The position numbers and the translations under genes are program-made. Positions 19,546 to 28,900 of a DNA stretch of 64,000 nucleotides are shown in pieces. The stretch is taken from positions 62,001-126,000 of the forward strand of contig PKTN01000004.1 in NCBI GenBank assembly GCA_002869185.1, given 5' to 3'. This DNA is from Denitrovibrio sp. (lineage in GTDB: Bacteria > Chrysiogenota > Deferribacteres > Deferribacterales > Geovibrionaceae). How positions within the stretch are numbered: the stretch's first letter is position 1; the number at the start of each line of letters is the position of its first letter. Under the pieces are notes generated by a model. It saw only the letters and a program-made list of their open reading frames with translations, did not search any database and was not told the origin of the DNA.

Positions 19546-21249
19546 GTGACACTTAAAGATATTGCAAATGAAGAACTCTATAATACTCCATTTACAGGTA
19601 TTCTATTAGCAGATGACAATGGTTTAATCGTCGGCTGTAATAATAAAATGCTAGCAATGACAGGATTCTCAAATTCAGATATCGAAGGTGGGCACATCAC
19701 TGACTTCGTTCATGCGGATTATTTCGAAAGCTTATACTCTAGTTGTAAACATATGACTGGGCAGAGTAGGAATGAATCTGGTGTTTTTCTAAAATTTCTT
19801 AAATCAAACGATGACTATTTAGATTGTTTAGCTACTACTTTTAATGTGAATGACAATAATGGGAATATTGTAGGGCATATCCTATTTTTTGAAAAATATT
19901 CTGGCGAATCACTTAATAAAAGCTATGTAGATGATGATGGCAATGTTAAATGGGTCGCTATCCAGGATAAAGACCAAAAGGAAGAGTTTCTGTGTAATAT
20001 TTTTCACGGCATACAAGACGCCATATTAATCTTTGACGTTAGTGGAAATATCGTTAGCTACAACATGAAGATCCTTGAGCTCTTGGATGTTGATATGGAA
20101 TATATGGTAAATGTAGGCAATTTTAAAAACCTCTCCTCTGACGAATTAAGTATGAAGATCGTGACTAAGTTTCTCACAGACGCTTTCGCAGGTAAAGATC
20201 AATTCTTTACGTGGATGCTTAAAAAACCTTCTGATTCAAGTAGTATAGACGTAGAGATTCACTTTACTAAAATATATAAAATGGGTAATGAGGTCGTTTT
20301 AGCGACTATCCGTGATGTAACAGATAAAAAAAGAATTGAAGATCAACTGGTGAATTCTGAAAAAAGGTATAGACAACTTGTTGAACACTCACCCGACGGA
20401 ATCGTTATCCACCGTGACGGTATTGTAAAGTATGTCAATCCAGCAGGGGCTCTTATCCTAGGTGGGAAAAGAGCAGAAGATATCCTAGGTATGCCTGTTA
20501 TAGAGTTCTTTACTGAGGAAAAACGTGAGGTGCTGAAAGAGCGTCTCAAAGAACTTTACCAGTTCCAAAGATCTATGCCTCTCATGGAAGGTGAGATGGT
20601 TCGTATAGATGGAAATATTATAAACGTAGAGTTCGCTGCTATGCCTTTTGATATGGATGGCAAGACTGCTGTGCAGGTTGTTATCAGAGATATAACTGAG
20701 AAGAAAAAGCAAGACTCATACATTAGATACCTTGCTATGCATGATACATTGACTGGATTACCTAATAGAGATTTGCTCTCTGATAGGGTCGCAAAAGCTA
20801 CTGAGAGAAGGAAGAGGGATGAGCTTAAGAATGCTGTCATATATCTTGATCTTGACGGTTTTAAGCCTGTTAACGACACTCTCGGACATGCTGCTGGTGA
20901 CGATGCTCTCAGAGAGATAGCCACACGACTAGAGGCCTCAATAAGAGGGAGTGATACCGCTGCACGTATTGGTGGCGATGAGTTTGTTGTTCTCTTGGAA
21001 GGTGTGAGTGGTTATGATGAAATTAATGTTATTGCGACACGCATTCTGGATGGTATTAATGTCCCTTTAACTGTAAGCGGTCACACATTTTATGTTGGAG
21101 CCAGTATGGGTATTAGTGTATATCCAGACGATTCTACTGAGCATGATGAGCTCATGGCAAATGCCGATAAGGCGATGTATCATGTTAAAGATACAGGCAA
21201 AAATAGATATGTCTTTTATTCAGAGACCTTTCCTAATAAAGCAAAATAA
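19546..21249 (+). CDS. PAS-PAS-PAS-GGDEF diguanylate cyclase
   Basis: The 567-residue protein has three PAS-type sensor regions (about residues 8-115, 150-265 and 270-395) and a GGDEF domain (about 400-560). The active-site motif is intact (RIGGDEF near residue 477), and RGSD five residues upstream forms a complete inhibitory I-site (RxxD), so product inhibition by c-di-GMP is expected. No membrane helix or signal peptide is seen, so it is a cytosolic sensor. It starts at GTG 19546. No EAL domain is attached. The ligand of the PAS domains is not evident. Confidence 0.9.
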   Translation: MTLKDIANEELYNTPFTGILLADDNGLIVGCNNKMLAMTGFSNSDIEGGHITDFVHADYFESLYSSCKHMTGQSRNESGVFLKFLKSNDDYLDCLATTFNVNDNNGNIVGHILFFEKYSGESLNKSYVDDDGNVKWVAIQDKDQKEEFLCNIFHGIQDAILIFDVSGNIVSYNMKILELLDVDMEYMVNVGNFKNLSSDELSMKIVTKFLTDAFAGKDQFFTWMLKKPSDSSSIDVEIHFTKIYKMGNEVVLATIRDVTDKKRIEDQLVNSEKRYRQLVEHSPDGIVIHRDGIVKYVNPAGALILGGKRAEDILGMPVIEFFTEEKREVLKERLKELYQFQRSMPLMEGEMVRIDGNIINVEFAAMPFDMDGKTAVQVVIRDITEKKKQDSYIRYLAMHDTLTGLPNRDLLSDRVAKATERRKRDELKNAVIYLDLDGFKPVNDTLGHAAGDDALREIATRLEASIRGSDTAARIGGDEFVVLLEGVSGYDEINVIATRILDGINVPLTVSGHTFYVGASMGISVYPDDSTEHDELMANADKAMYHVKDTGKNRYVFYSETFPNKAK

Positions 21250-21392
21250 GACTCTCTTTATACAACTCAATATTCACTTAAACTTTCCTTATATTTAATG
21301 AAACCTATATCCACTTAATTACATATCTTTTACTTTAATCTAGTTTTCGCCATGTGTTATAATAAAACTGTAACTAATTATATAGGTGAACT

Positions 21393-21842
21393 ATGGGCAA
21401 AACTTATGATATCGCTGAGAATCTAGTCAAGTCAGCTTGTTCTTTAAAATACGATGATTATGACGCAAAAGATAAAATTATACAGTATGCTGGTAATCTT
21501 ATCACCGATGAGTTTGGACCTACTAGTATATATATGCAAAAGTTAGGCTTGATAGTTTTTTCTCCAAAAGACTCTGCTGTGCTGAGCGGTATGGGTGCTA
21601 GTGAAGCTCAGATCAAACAGACAGTTTTCGAAAGTGGAGCAGAGAGACTTGTTGAGCTTTTAGAATCAGTTCGTGATGCAATAGGTGGCACTGTTTCTGG
21701 TGGTGATAAAGTTATCGTTATCCAGGTTAAAGATAGTATGAGCGCTACACGTATTAAGTCGCATATAAGAGCTAAAGGGTATGATCCCGTTCTTATTAAA
21801 GATACAGATGACTGGCAAGGAATGCTGGATGATTTACTTTAA
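21393..21842 (+). CDS. Conserved small cytosolic protein, unknown
   Basis: I do not recognise this 149-residue acidic protein. It lacks a signal peptide and membrane helices; the predicted order is a helical N-terminal half followed by an alpha/beta segment with VIVIQVKDSMSATRIKSHIR near residue 110. ATG 21393 has AGGTG upstream. It ends 13 bp before the CsgG-like lipoprotein gene, whose Shine-Dalgarno (AAGGAG) directly follows its stop, so the two are likely co-transcribed. Confidence 0.6.
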   Translation: MGKTYDIAENLVKSACSLKYDDYDAKDKIIQYAGNLITDEFGPTSIYMQKLGLIVFSPKDSAVLSGMGASEAQIKQTVFESGAERLVELLESVRDAIGGTVSGGDKVIVIQVKDSMSATRIKSHIRAKGYDPVLIKDTDDWQGMLDDLL

Positions 21843-21855
21843 AAGGAGCTTTTTG

Positions 21856-23136
21856 ATGTTTAGATATTTACTAAGTTTTATACTGTTATTATTTATAGTA
21901 ACTGGCTGTGCTACAACAGACCCAAAATCTGCAGGACCAGCGGAAGGTGTTAAATCTTTTGCTTTTGTCGATGGGCAGGTTGTAGACGTAGCTGGGGATA
22001 TGTTCACCATTAGAGCGAACTTGAATTTAGATAAATCTGGCATGGATTTCAACCAACGAGTCGCTGCTACTATCGTAGAGAAAGCATTCTTGCTAGAGAA
22101 TATGGTCACCAGAATCAACGGAAAGAAGGCTACTGTTATCGAAGGTCGTGGATATATATATATCTTTGCAGGTCAAGGGCATAAATTTACCACAGGACAG
22201 CAGGTTAAGATATTCGTCCCAAAAAAGACCCTTGCTGTAACAAACTTTAAAGCTCTTAAGAATAATGAAGAGATCGGTGATCTCTGGTTAGAAGATTTGA
22301 CCACCGCTATGGTTAATACTGGTCAGTTTAATGTTGTAGAGCGTAGCAGACTTGGAACTATCCTCACCGAGCTTAAGCTAGAGATGTCTGGACTGACTGA
22401 CTCGTCACAAGCATCAAAAGTTGGGAAACTTCTGAATGCAGATATCATCCTGACAGGTTCTGTAGCTGACATGGGCGGTTATTGGAATGCGAACCTTAGA
22501 CTTGTGAATACAGCAACCTCTGTGATCCTTACGGCTATTAACGACAAGATTACGTATGGTGAGCTCAAACCCGATTCTTTGCGTGACTCGAGCCCTCTTA
22601 ATGCTAGCTTCGAAGATGGCAAGACTTATGGCTTTAATGTCGGATATAAAGAACGTAAAGGTTCTGAAAGGAACACTATAGTGGATAGTATTGGAGCGAA
22701 TGGCACAAAGAAGTGTCTGCGTACTGACTTTTCTGTAAATAAAAAGAAAGGACGTATTAATCTGGCTAACACTAAAGATAGAGACCTCAGTATGTATAAA
22801 GGTGCTGAGTTCTACGCTAAAGGTGATAAACCTTTTAATATTAAATTCAGACTTGTTGATGAGAATAGAGACAATCCTCACGCGATAGATATATTTCAAT
22901 ATAATATCAGACTTACTAAAGAGTGGAAGAAATATAGAGTAGATTTTTCTGAGCTTAGGTATAAGAAACCTAGAGATGGTGAGGGCTCAAAAGAGATGAG
23001 AATGGGGGACACGGTTCTTAATCTTGATCTTATAAGAGATGTAATCTTCTTTTATAGTCCGAGCCAGTCACCTTTAGTAAATGGTCAGCCTACGAAGAGT
23101 GGAACCTATTGGGTGGATGAAGTAAAATTCTATTAA
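21856..23136 (+). CDS. CsgG-like lipoprotein with C-terminal carbohydrate-binding-like domain
   Basis: I start at ATG 21856, which follows AAGGAG and gives a lipoprotein signal (LLLFIVTGC, lipid-modified Cys at residue 18); an in-frame ATG 25 codons upstream lies inside the previous gene. The 426-residue protein has a CsgG-type domain around residues 125-230 (TLAVTNFKALKNNEEIGD, FNVVERSRLGTILTELKL, KLLNADIILTGSVADMGG). A beta-rich C-terminal domain (about 250-426) resembles CBM11/CIA30 modules in its SMYKGAEFYAKGDKPFNIKF and WKKYRVDFSEL segments and its ending TYWVDEVKFY. It probably sits at the outer membrane. Whether it forms a secretion pore like CsgG or is a CsgG-like adaptor cannot be told. 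Confidence 0.75.
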   Translation: MFRYLLSFILLLFIVTGCATTDPKSAGPAEGVKSFAFVDGQVVDVAGDMFTIRANLNLDKSGMDFNQRVAATIVEKAFLLENMVTRINGKKATVIEGRGYIYIFAGQGHKFTTGQQVKIFVPKKTLAVTNFKALKNNEEIGDLWLEDLTTAMVNTGQFNVVERSRLGTILTELKLEMSGLTDSSQASKVGKLLNADIILTGSVADMGGYWNANLRLVNTATSVILTAINDKITYGELKPDSLRDSSPLNASFEDGKTYGFNVGYKERKGSERNTIVDSIGANGTKKCLRTDFSVNKKKGRINLANTKDRDLSMYKGAEFYAKGDKPFNIKFRLVDENRDNPHAIDIFQYNIRLTKEWKKYRVDFSELRYKKPRDGEGSKEMRMGDTVLNLDLIRDVIFFYSPSQSPLVNGQPTKSGTYWVDEVKFY

Positions 23137-23148
23137 TGAATAATCTAC

Positions 23149-23173
23149 AGGGGCTTTTAGGAGCCCCTTTTTT
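23149..23173 (+). terminator. Rho-independent terminator after the CsgG-like gene
   Basis: AGGGGCT/AGCCCCT form a 7-bp stem with a 6-nt loop followed by six T residues; the T-run overlaps the stop of the convergent EamA gene. Confidence 0.85.
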
Positions 23174-24041
23174 ATTGTCTATTTAGGATTAGTTTATAGT
23201 TTGGCAGGATGATTCCGAGTATGAGAAGAACCACACCATATATTTGAAAAGTAACGATATCTTCGCCTAAGAGCACCGCTGCAAATAATAGAGTCGCTGC
23301 TGGCTCGAATGAACTAAACAAAGAAACATAGGTGGCTCCTATAAGGTCTATGGCTGCGTATAAGAGACTTATAGCTAGAGCTGCAGGGATTATCCCTAAA
23401 GCTAGCCCGACAGCTATCTGGCTAGATGTGAGACTACCTATATCCATACCACCATTCAAAAGAAAATAACCAAGCCCTGTAAAGGCTGTCATATACAAAG
23501 CAACTGTTGTGGGACGTTCATTCTTTAATACTACTTGACTCATCGTCAGATATGTTCCGAATAGCATAGGAGCACCGAGGGCAAAGAGTAGACCGGTTGT
23601 GTTTAGCTGTCGCTCGAATGCATCATAAAAAACAAAGCAACAAGCAAGCATTATTAAAGTAACAGATACGAGTGAAGCGAAACGGAATTTTATCTTTAAG
23701 AATATTGTAGACTGTATCAGTACCACAAGTGGATATAGGTATAGTAGCAGGGCTGTTGTTGATGCTGGGATGTATTGAACTGCGCTGATGAAGAATAAGC
23801 TTTGTAGCATATATAGACCTATGCCAAGACCTGCACATTTAAGGAGCAACCTTGGGGTAGGGATTAGAGCTTTACGTTTGAACAGTAGAAAAAAAATGGC
23901 GAGTACAGCTGCACCTATGCAAAATCTAAAATTAAGCATTTGTATTGCAGTAAGACCTTCATTGAAGCCCATTTTTGCAAAGATAGGGAGTGTCGCATAG
24001 CAGGTCGCAGATATTATTGCATAGATAATTCCTCTGAACAT
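23172..24041 (-). CDS. EamA/DMT-superfamily permease
   Basis: The 289-residue protein has ten hydrophobic helices in two EamA repeats (residues ~5-135 and ~150-285). FAKMGFNEGLTAIQMLNFRF in the first and ATYVSLFSSFEPAATLLFAA in the second are characteristic of the family. It is an inner-membrane exporter of small metabolites, often amino acids or nucleosides, with unknown substrate. It is convergent with the CsgG-like gene, and the 110-bp upstream region is shared with the terminator of the next minus-strand gene. Confidence 0.85.
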   Translation of the reverse strand: MFRGIIYAIISATCYATLPIFAKMGFNEGLTAIQMLNFRFCIGAAVLAIFFLLFKRKALIPTPRLLLKCAGLGIGLYMLQSLFFISAVQYIPASTTALLLYLYPLVVLIQSTIFLKIKFRFASLVSVTLIMLACCFVFYDAFERQLNTTGLLFALGAPMLFGTYLTMSQVVLKNERPTTVALYMTAFTGLGYFLLNGGMDIGSLTSSQIAVGLALGIIPAALAISLLYAAIDLIGATYVSLFSSFEPAATLLFAAVLLGEDIVTFQIYGVVLLILGIILPNYKLILNRQ

Positions 24042-24110
24042 TTCTCACCTTATATATCGTTTAGGGAATAACACGAATACTAGCGAGAGGCGTTTTAGTC
24101 AAGGAGAAAA

Positions 24111-24130
24111 GTGCCAGATGGCTCTGGCAC
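24111..24130 (-). terminator. Terminator of the phytase-like lipoprotein gene
   Basis: GTGCCAGA/TCTGGCAC form a perfect 8-bp stem with a 4-nt loop, followed on the minus strand by TTTTCTCC. Confidence 0.75.
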
Positions 24131-24151
24131 TATTCAAGGTAAGGCAAAGTT

Positions 24152-25441
24152 TTACTGAAGAGGAATGGAAACTGTTGTGAATGTGGTTTTATCGCCAGCT
24201 ATGCCAAAGTCGTTATCGTTTACAAGGACAGCCTTGCCATTTTTCATAAGCGCTATCCCTTCTATTTTATTTGGAAGGTTTTCTTCATTATCAGTGTCAA
24301 AGACTAGTTTTTTGCTTACTGGTTTGAAGTCAGTATGTGTGAGTTGCTCAAAAGTCTCTTTTTTCTTTATGTCATCCCATACTGTGTTGAGAATGCTGTC
24401 TGCATTAGAGAGGTCTATCACAAAAAGCTTAGTTGAAGCTGATATCCTTTCAAGAACTAAAAGTTTGTCTTCTGCTAGCCCTACCATCTCTGAAATCTTT
24501 ACATCATTTTGCTTGCGGTTCTTTTTAAGGTTGTCCTTTATGAATGTTGCAGGATCTTCCATTTGGTATATGTATTCATTAGTTATCTTCTCACTTGCGA
24601 GATCCATCTTGAAAATACGGACATATGCTGATTTTTTGTACGCCTTAGAGTCTGGGTTAGCTAGTGGGCTTTGAAGTATGAAATAGAGATTGTTTTCTGA
24701 TGGGTCTACTGATATTGACTCAATACCTCTATTCAGTTTACGTTTCATAAGTATCTCAGGGAGCGTGCCAACGACTGGATATTTTGCCCCTTTCAAGTCC
24801 TCTTCGAGACCCGCAGGGACAAGCCTTTTTATAACCTTCCCGTCAGCAGCGACATGCATTATAGATGGTCCATACTCTTCTGATAACCAGTATGTGCCGT
24901 CGGACAGCTTAATTAATGACTCCGTATCAACACCAGATGGGTCGAACTCGATAGGGTTACCGTTAACATCGAATGCCTGTTCTGTATTCGTTTTAAGGAA
25001 TGGGTTTGGTAAACCTGTGATATCTTTACCAGAAGAATCTTTAAGTGTGATCATTTCTAAAAGCTCTGCAGATTCCTTTGTAATTTTATATTTGTAGATA
25101 GTAGGAGCAAATTCAGGAACAGGGAAGATCTTCCCTTTTTTGCAAATATCAGCACCAATGAGTTTTTTGTCATCTGAACATTTAATGTTTGGACCTCTGT
25201 CAGAAATCGTGTAAATGACTCCCGATGGGTCAGCATGAAAACGATATGCGCCACTCCCTATGCCTGTGGAGAGAGATAGCTTTTTGCCTGATGAAAAAGT
25301 CGAATCTGCGAGGTGAATATCTACCTGTTGTTGTGTGCCGTCAGGGAGAGAGAATTCAGTCTGATTATCTTTTTTTGAACAAGCGAATGTAGTTGATAAT
25401 GTTAGTATAAGCAGTGCATGTAGCAATGTTTTACTTTTCAT
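24152..25441 (-). CDS. Esterase-like-activity-of-phytase family lipoprotein
   Basis: Starting at the ATG preceded by GGAGG gives a 429-residue lipoprotein (signal ending LSTTFAC). The motif YTISDRGPNIKC near residue 63 and the arrangement LPNPFLKTN, YWLSEEYGPSIMHVAADG and RGIESISVDPSENNLYF match the phytase-like domain (PF13449), a beta-propeller of six or seven blades. Members are secreted phosphoesterases, and some are linked to phosphate supply. It is monocistronic. An alternative start 12 codons upstream would bury the lipobox further inside and is less likely. Confidence 0.8.
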   Translation of the reverse strand: MKSKTLLHALLILTLSTTFACSKKDNQTEFSLPDGTQQQVDIHLADSTFSSGKKLSLSTGIGSGAYRFHADPSGVIYTISDRGPNIKCSDDKKLIGADICKKGKIFPVPEFAPTIYKYKITKESAELLEMITLKDSSGKDITGLPNPFLKTNTEQAFDVNGNPIEFDPSGVDTESLIKLSDGTYWLSEEYGPSIMHVAADGKVIKRLVPAGLEEDLKGAKYPVVGTLPEILMKRKLNRGIESISVDPSENNLYFILQSPLANPDSKAYKKSAYVRIFKMDLASEKITNEYIYQMEDPATFIKDNLKKNRKQNDVKISEMVGLAEDKLLVLERISASTKLFVIDLSNADSILNTVWDDIKKKETFEQLTHTDFKPVSKKLVFDTDNEENLPNKIEGIALMKNGKAVLVNDNDFGIAGDKTTFTTVSIPLQ

Positions 25442-25554
25442 GTAATAGCCTCCAATATTTAGCATTGAAAGGAACAATAGCCTGCTAATGTTAGAGATTG
25501 TACGCTAAAAAATAAAATATATGTATTTTAAGTCAATTTTCTTTAATCTATGGC

Positions 25555-25583
25555 TTGACAATTCCTTTGTGGTCATATATAAA
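25555..25583 (+). promoter_or_regulatory. Sigma-70 promoter of tRNA-Pro
   Basis: TTGACA and TATAAA are separated by 17 bp and end 13 bp before the tRNA 5' end. Confidence 0.8.
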
Positions 25584-25596
25584 TTGATCTCTCTTA

Positions 25597-25670
25597 CGGG
25601 GTGTAGCGCAGGTTGGTAGCGCACCTGTCTTGGGAACAGGGGGTCGAAGGTTCAAATCCTTTCACCCCGA
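25597..25670 (+). tRNA. tRNA-Pro (anticodon TGG)
   Basis: The cloverleaf is complete: acceptor stem CGGGGTG/CACCCCG, D-arm GCGCAGGTTGGTAGCGC, anticodon stem CCTGT/ACAGG with loop CTTGGGA (anticodon TGG, bases 25631-25633), and T-arm with loop TTCAAAT. Discriminator base is A, and CCA is not encoded. Its 3' end is the insertion site of the cassettes downstream, and the 17 bases 25655-25671 recur at 34148 and 37028. Confidence 0.97.
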
Positions 25671-25692
25671 TTAATACAAGAGAATATCCGTT

Positions 25693-25721
25693 AAGCCAGA
25701 CTCCCAAGGTCTGGCTTTTTT
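25693..25721 (+). terminator. tRNA-Pro terminator / left flank of cassette A
   Basis: AAGCCAGA...TCTGGCTT with loop CTCCCAAGG is followed by TTTTT and ACGTTAA. The loop TCCCAAG and the tail TTTTTACGTTAA recur after the second core (34182-34216), so each core copy is followed by its own terminator. The rest of 25722-25911 contains TTTGTCACA and AT-rich sequence with no gene. Confidence 0.8.
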
Positions 25722-25911
25722 ACGTTAAAAAGCTAAAAAGGCGTAGCTTTCGTTAGAGCAATTTGTCACAGTGTATTGATTTTGCCTAAGTACAATTTTT
25801 GTGATAAATACGGATACTAAATTGCAATTCATAAAAAATAAAAGAATGTTATATTTATTGTTTGCGCTATAACTTACATTTTGTTAATCTGGCAGGAGGG
25901 GAGAGTCTTCT

Positions 25912-28900
25912 ATGATTAAAATATCTAATTATTTTGCAAATTTTTTTTTCGGACGTTCACTTCAATTACCTTCTATTATTCTAATTATTAATATTCTGTT
26001 TTCTATGATGATTTTGTGCACTAATGCTCATGCGCAATTATTGAATAGCTTCGGGTTTGAGGAGAATTTTGACGGTGCAACCAACAGACTTGGAGGCAGC
26101 TTAACCTATAGTGATGGTATATCAGGGTATTCTGCAGTCTTTGATGGTAGCGATGCTTATGATATTCCTAAAAACTTTCAGGGTGATTTTACAATACTCT
26201 TCTGGATGAAAACCACTCAGGCTGGTGTAGGAAACACTAGTGAATGGTACTTAGGTGCTGGCTTGGTCGATAATGACGCAGCTGGTGATCAAAATGATAT
26301 GGGAATTGCCCTTACTCAGGATAAAGTTAGTGTCGGTGTTGGTGCTTTCACAGGTTACACTAATATCTCATCTACAAGTTCTGTAAACACAGGAAACTGG
26401 GTTCATGTAGCTGTTACTAGGGTGCAAGCAACAGGCTTGTTTAGGCTCTATATCAATGGAACTCTGGAGGCTGAAGCCACTGGGTATACTGGTTTATTAG
26501 ACTCGAATAATGTACTTACAGTAGGGTTGGTTGTAACTCATCCAGACCAAACTGCGTATGTTGGGGAGTTGGATGAATTAGAAATCTATGATGAAGTTAT
26601 TTCAGAAGCTGATATTAGCGCTGACTACAATAGTGCTGATTATGGTAATGATGCACCTGCTATCACGAGCACAGCAGGCACAACAGCAACAGAAGATATT
26701 CTATATACATATACAGCATCTGTGAGTGACCCTGACGACTCAAATAATGGAACAGACCTTACGTGGAGTCTTTCAAATGCCCCTTCAGGCATGTCTGTTT
26801 CTAACACAGGTGTTGTAACATGGACACCAGCAGAAGGTGTAACTACATCCGGCACAGTCACGTTGCAGGTTGCTGATGGCGGTGAAAATGGTGCTGCAGC
26901 TGCAACGGAAAACTTTACGATAACAGTAACTACTGTCAACGATGCACCTTCAATCAAGAGCACAGCAGGCACAACAGCAACAGAAGATACATTATATACA
27001 TACACAGCGTCCGTGAGTGATTCTGACGACTCAAATAACGGAACAGACCTTACGTGGAGTCTTTCAAATGCCCCTTCAGGCATGTCTGTTTCCAGCACAG
27101 GTGTCGTAACATGGACACCATCTGAGGGCGTTACTACATCTGGCACAGTTACACTACAGGTGGCTGATGGTGGCGAAAATAGTGTTGTTGCGGCAATGGA
27201 AGATTTTACGATAACAGTAACTTCTGTCAACGATGCACCTTCAATCACTAGTACGGCAGGTACAACAGCTACTGCAGATACATTATATACATACACAGCG
27301 TCAGTGAGTGATCCTGACGATTTAAATAATGGAACTGACCTTACTTGGAGCCTTTCAAATGCACCTAGTGGTATGGTTGTCTCCAGCACAGGTGTCGTAA
27401 CATGGACACCTGCTGAGGGCGTCACTACTTCTGGCACTGTCACACTTCAGGTAGCTGATGGTGGCGAAAATAGTGCTGCTGTGGCAACTGAGACTTTTAC
27501 CATATCCGTAGGGGGGACGTTAGTCTCTTACTTCGCTTTTGAAAATAATTTCAATAATGATGAAGACGGTTCTGATAGTGGCGTGAGGCGTGCGTATGGT
27601 GAAGCAGATGCTGAGCTTAACTATAATAACGGAATAACAGGGAATGCTGCTCATTTTGACGGTGATGATGTATTTGATATAGCAAAAGACTTTCAGGATG
27701 ATTTCACAATCAGCTTCTGGATGCGAACTATTCAGGATGGTGGTGGAACTATAGGCGAGTGGTACACAGGTGTTGGTCTGGTCGATGGTGAAGCATCTGG
27801 TCATCAGAATGATATGGGAATAGCACTTACACAGGATAGAATCAGCTTAGGAGTAGGTTCTACATCTGGCGATACTATGCTTAAGTCTGAAACTTCTGTG
27901 AATACTGGAGACTGGTACCATGTTGCGGTTACCAGATCTAAAAGTACAGGACTGATAAGCCTTTATATTAACGGCATGCTTGAAGATGAAGAGTTTGGTT
28001 CTACCAGCTCGCTCGATGCGACGAGTGACCTGACTGTGGGACAGGTTAGGATCTTCAATGAAGGTGATGGAAGTACATATGTTGGACAGCTTGATGAGTT
28101 AAAAATTTACAGTAGTGTCAGGTCGGAAACTCAGGTTCAAGATGAATTTGATGCAAGAACAGGTGATTTCTTAGTGTCTATGGTGAGCGACTACAGGTTT
28201 GACACAGTCAACTCTACACCGATACTTACAGATCATAAGAAAGATGATCTTGAGTTCGACAATCCTGACGCTTATCTCTCTAATGCAATAAATGTTTATG
28301 AAAATGATCCGGAATCAGTTTCCGGTGTTTCAGATACTGCTATTAATTTTAGTGGTGATGATGCTTACGATATTCCAAAGAACATTCAGGATGATTTCAC
28401 GGTCAGCTTCTGGATGAAGACAACTCAGGACGGTGGCGGAACTGTTGGTGAATGGTACACAGGTGTTGGACTTGTTGATGGTGAAGTTGGCGGTTATCAG
28501 AAGGATATGGGAATAGCTCTCACTCAGGACAAAATCAGTGTAGGGGTGGGTTCTTCTACTGATTTTACCGCAATCTCCTCTAGTAGCTCTGTGAACACCG
28601 GAGAATGGGTTCATGTTGCAATGACACGCTCAAAAGAAACAGGTCTGGTAAGGCTTTATGTAGATAGTGAGCTTGAGGCTGAGGAAAACGGTGTTACTAA
28701 CACTCTTGACGCTACAACAACACTCCGACTTGGGCAGATATTGGCTCTGACTGAGTCAGACGGCAGGCTTTATGAGGGAGTAATGGATGAGCTGAGAATC
28801 TATAGTTGGGATATCTCAGAGACTGCAATTAAAGATTACTTTCTCTCTTATGCAGTCAACATGGATCCAAATTTGATCGCACATTACCAGTTTGAAGGTA

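Noticed and set aside
26640-27443. A 267-codon open frame on the minus strand across the Ig-like repeats
   Set aside because: It is antisense to repeated coding DNA; its own repeats come from the plus-strand repeats, and it has no ribosome site or family features.
26647-27519. CRISPR-like direct repeats
   Set aside because: The 291-bp period is coding, without spacers, and no cas genes are present in the window.
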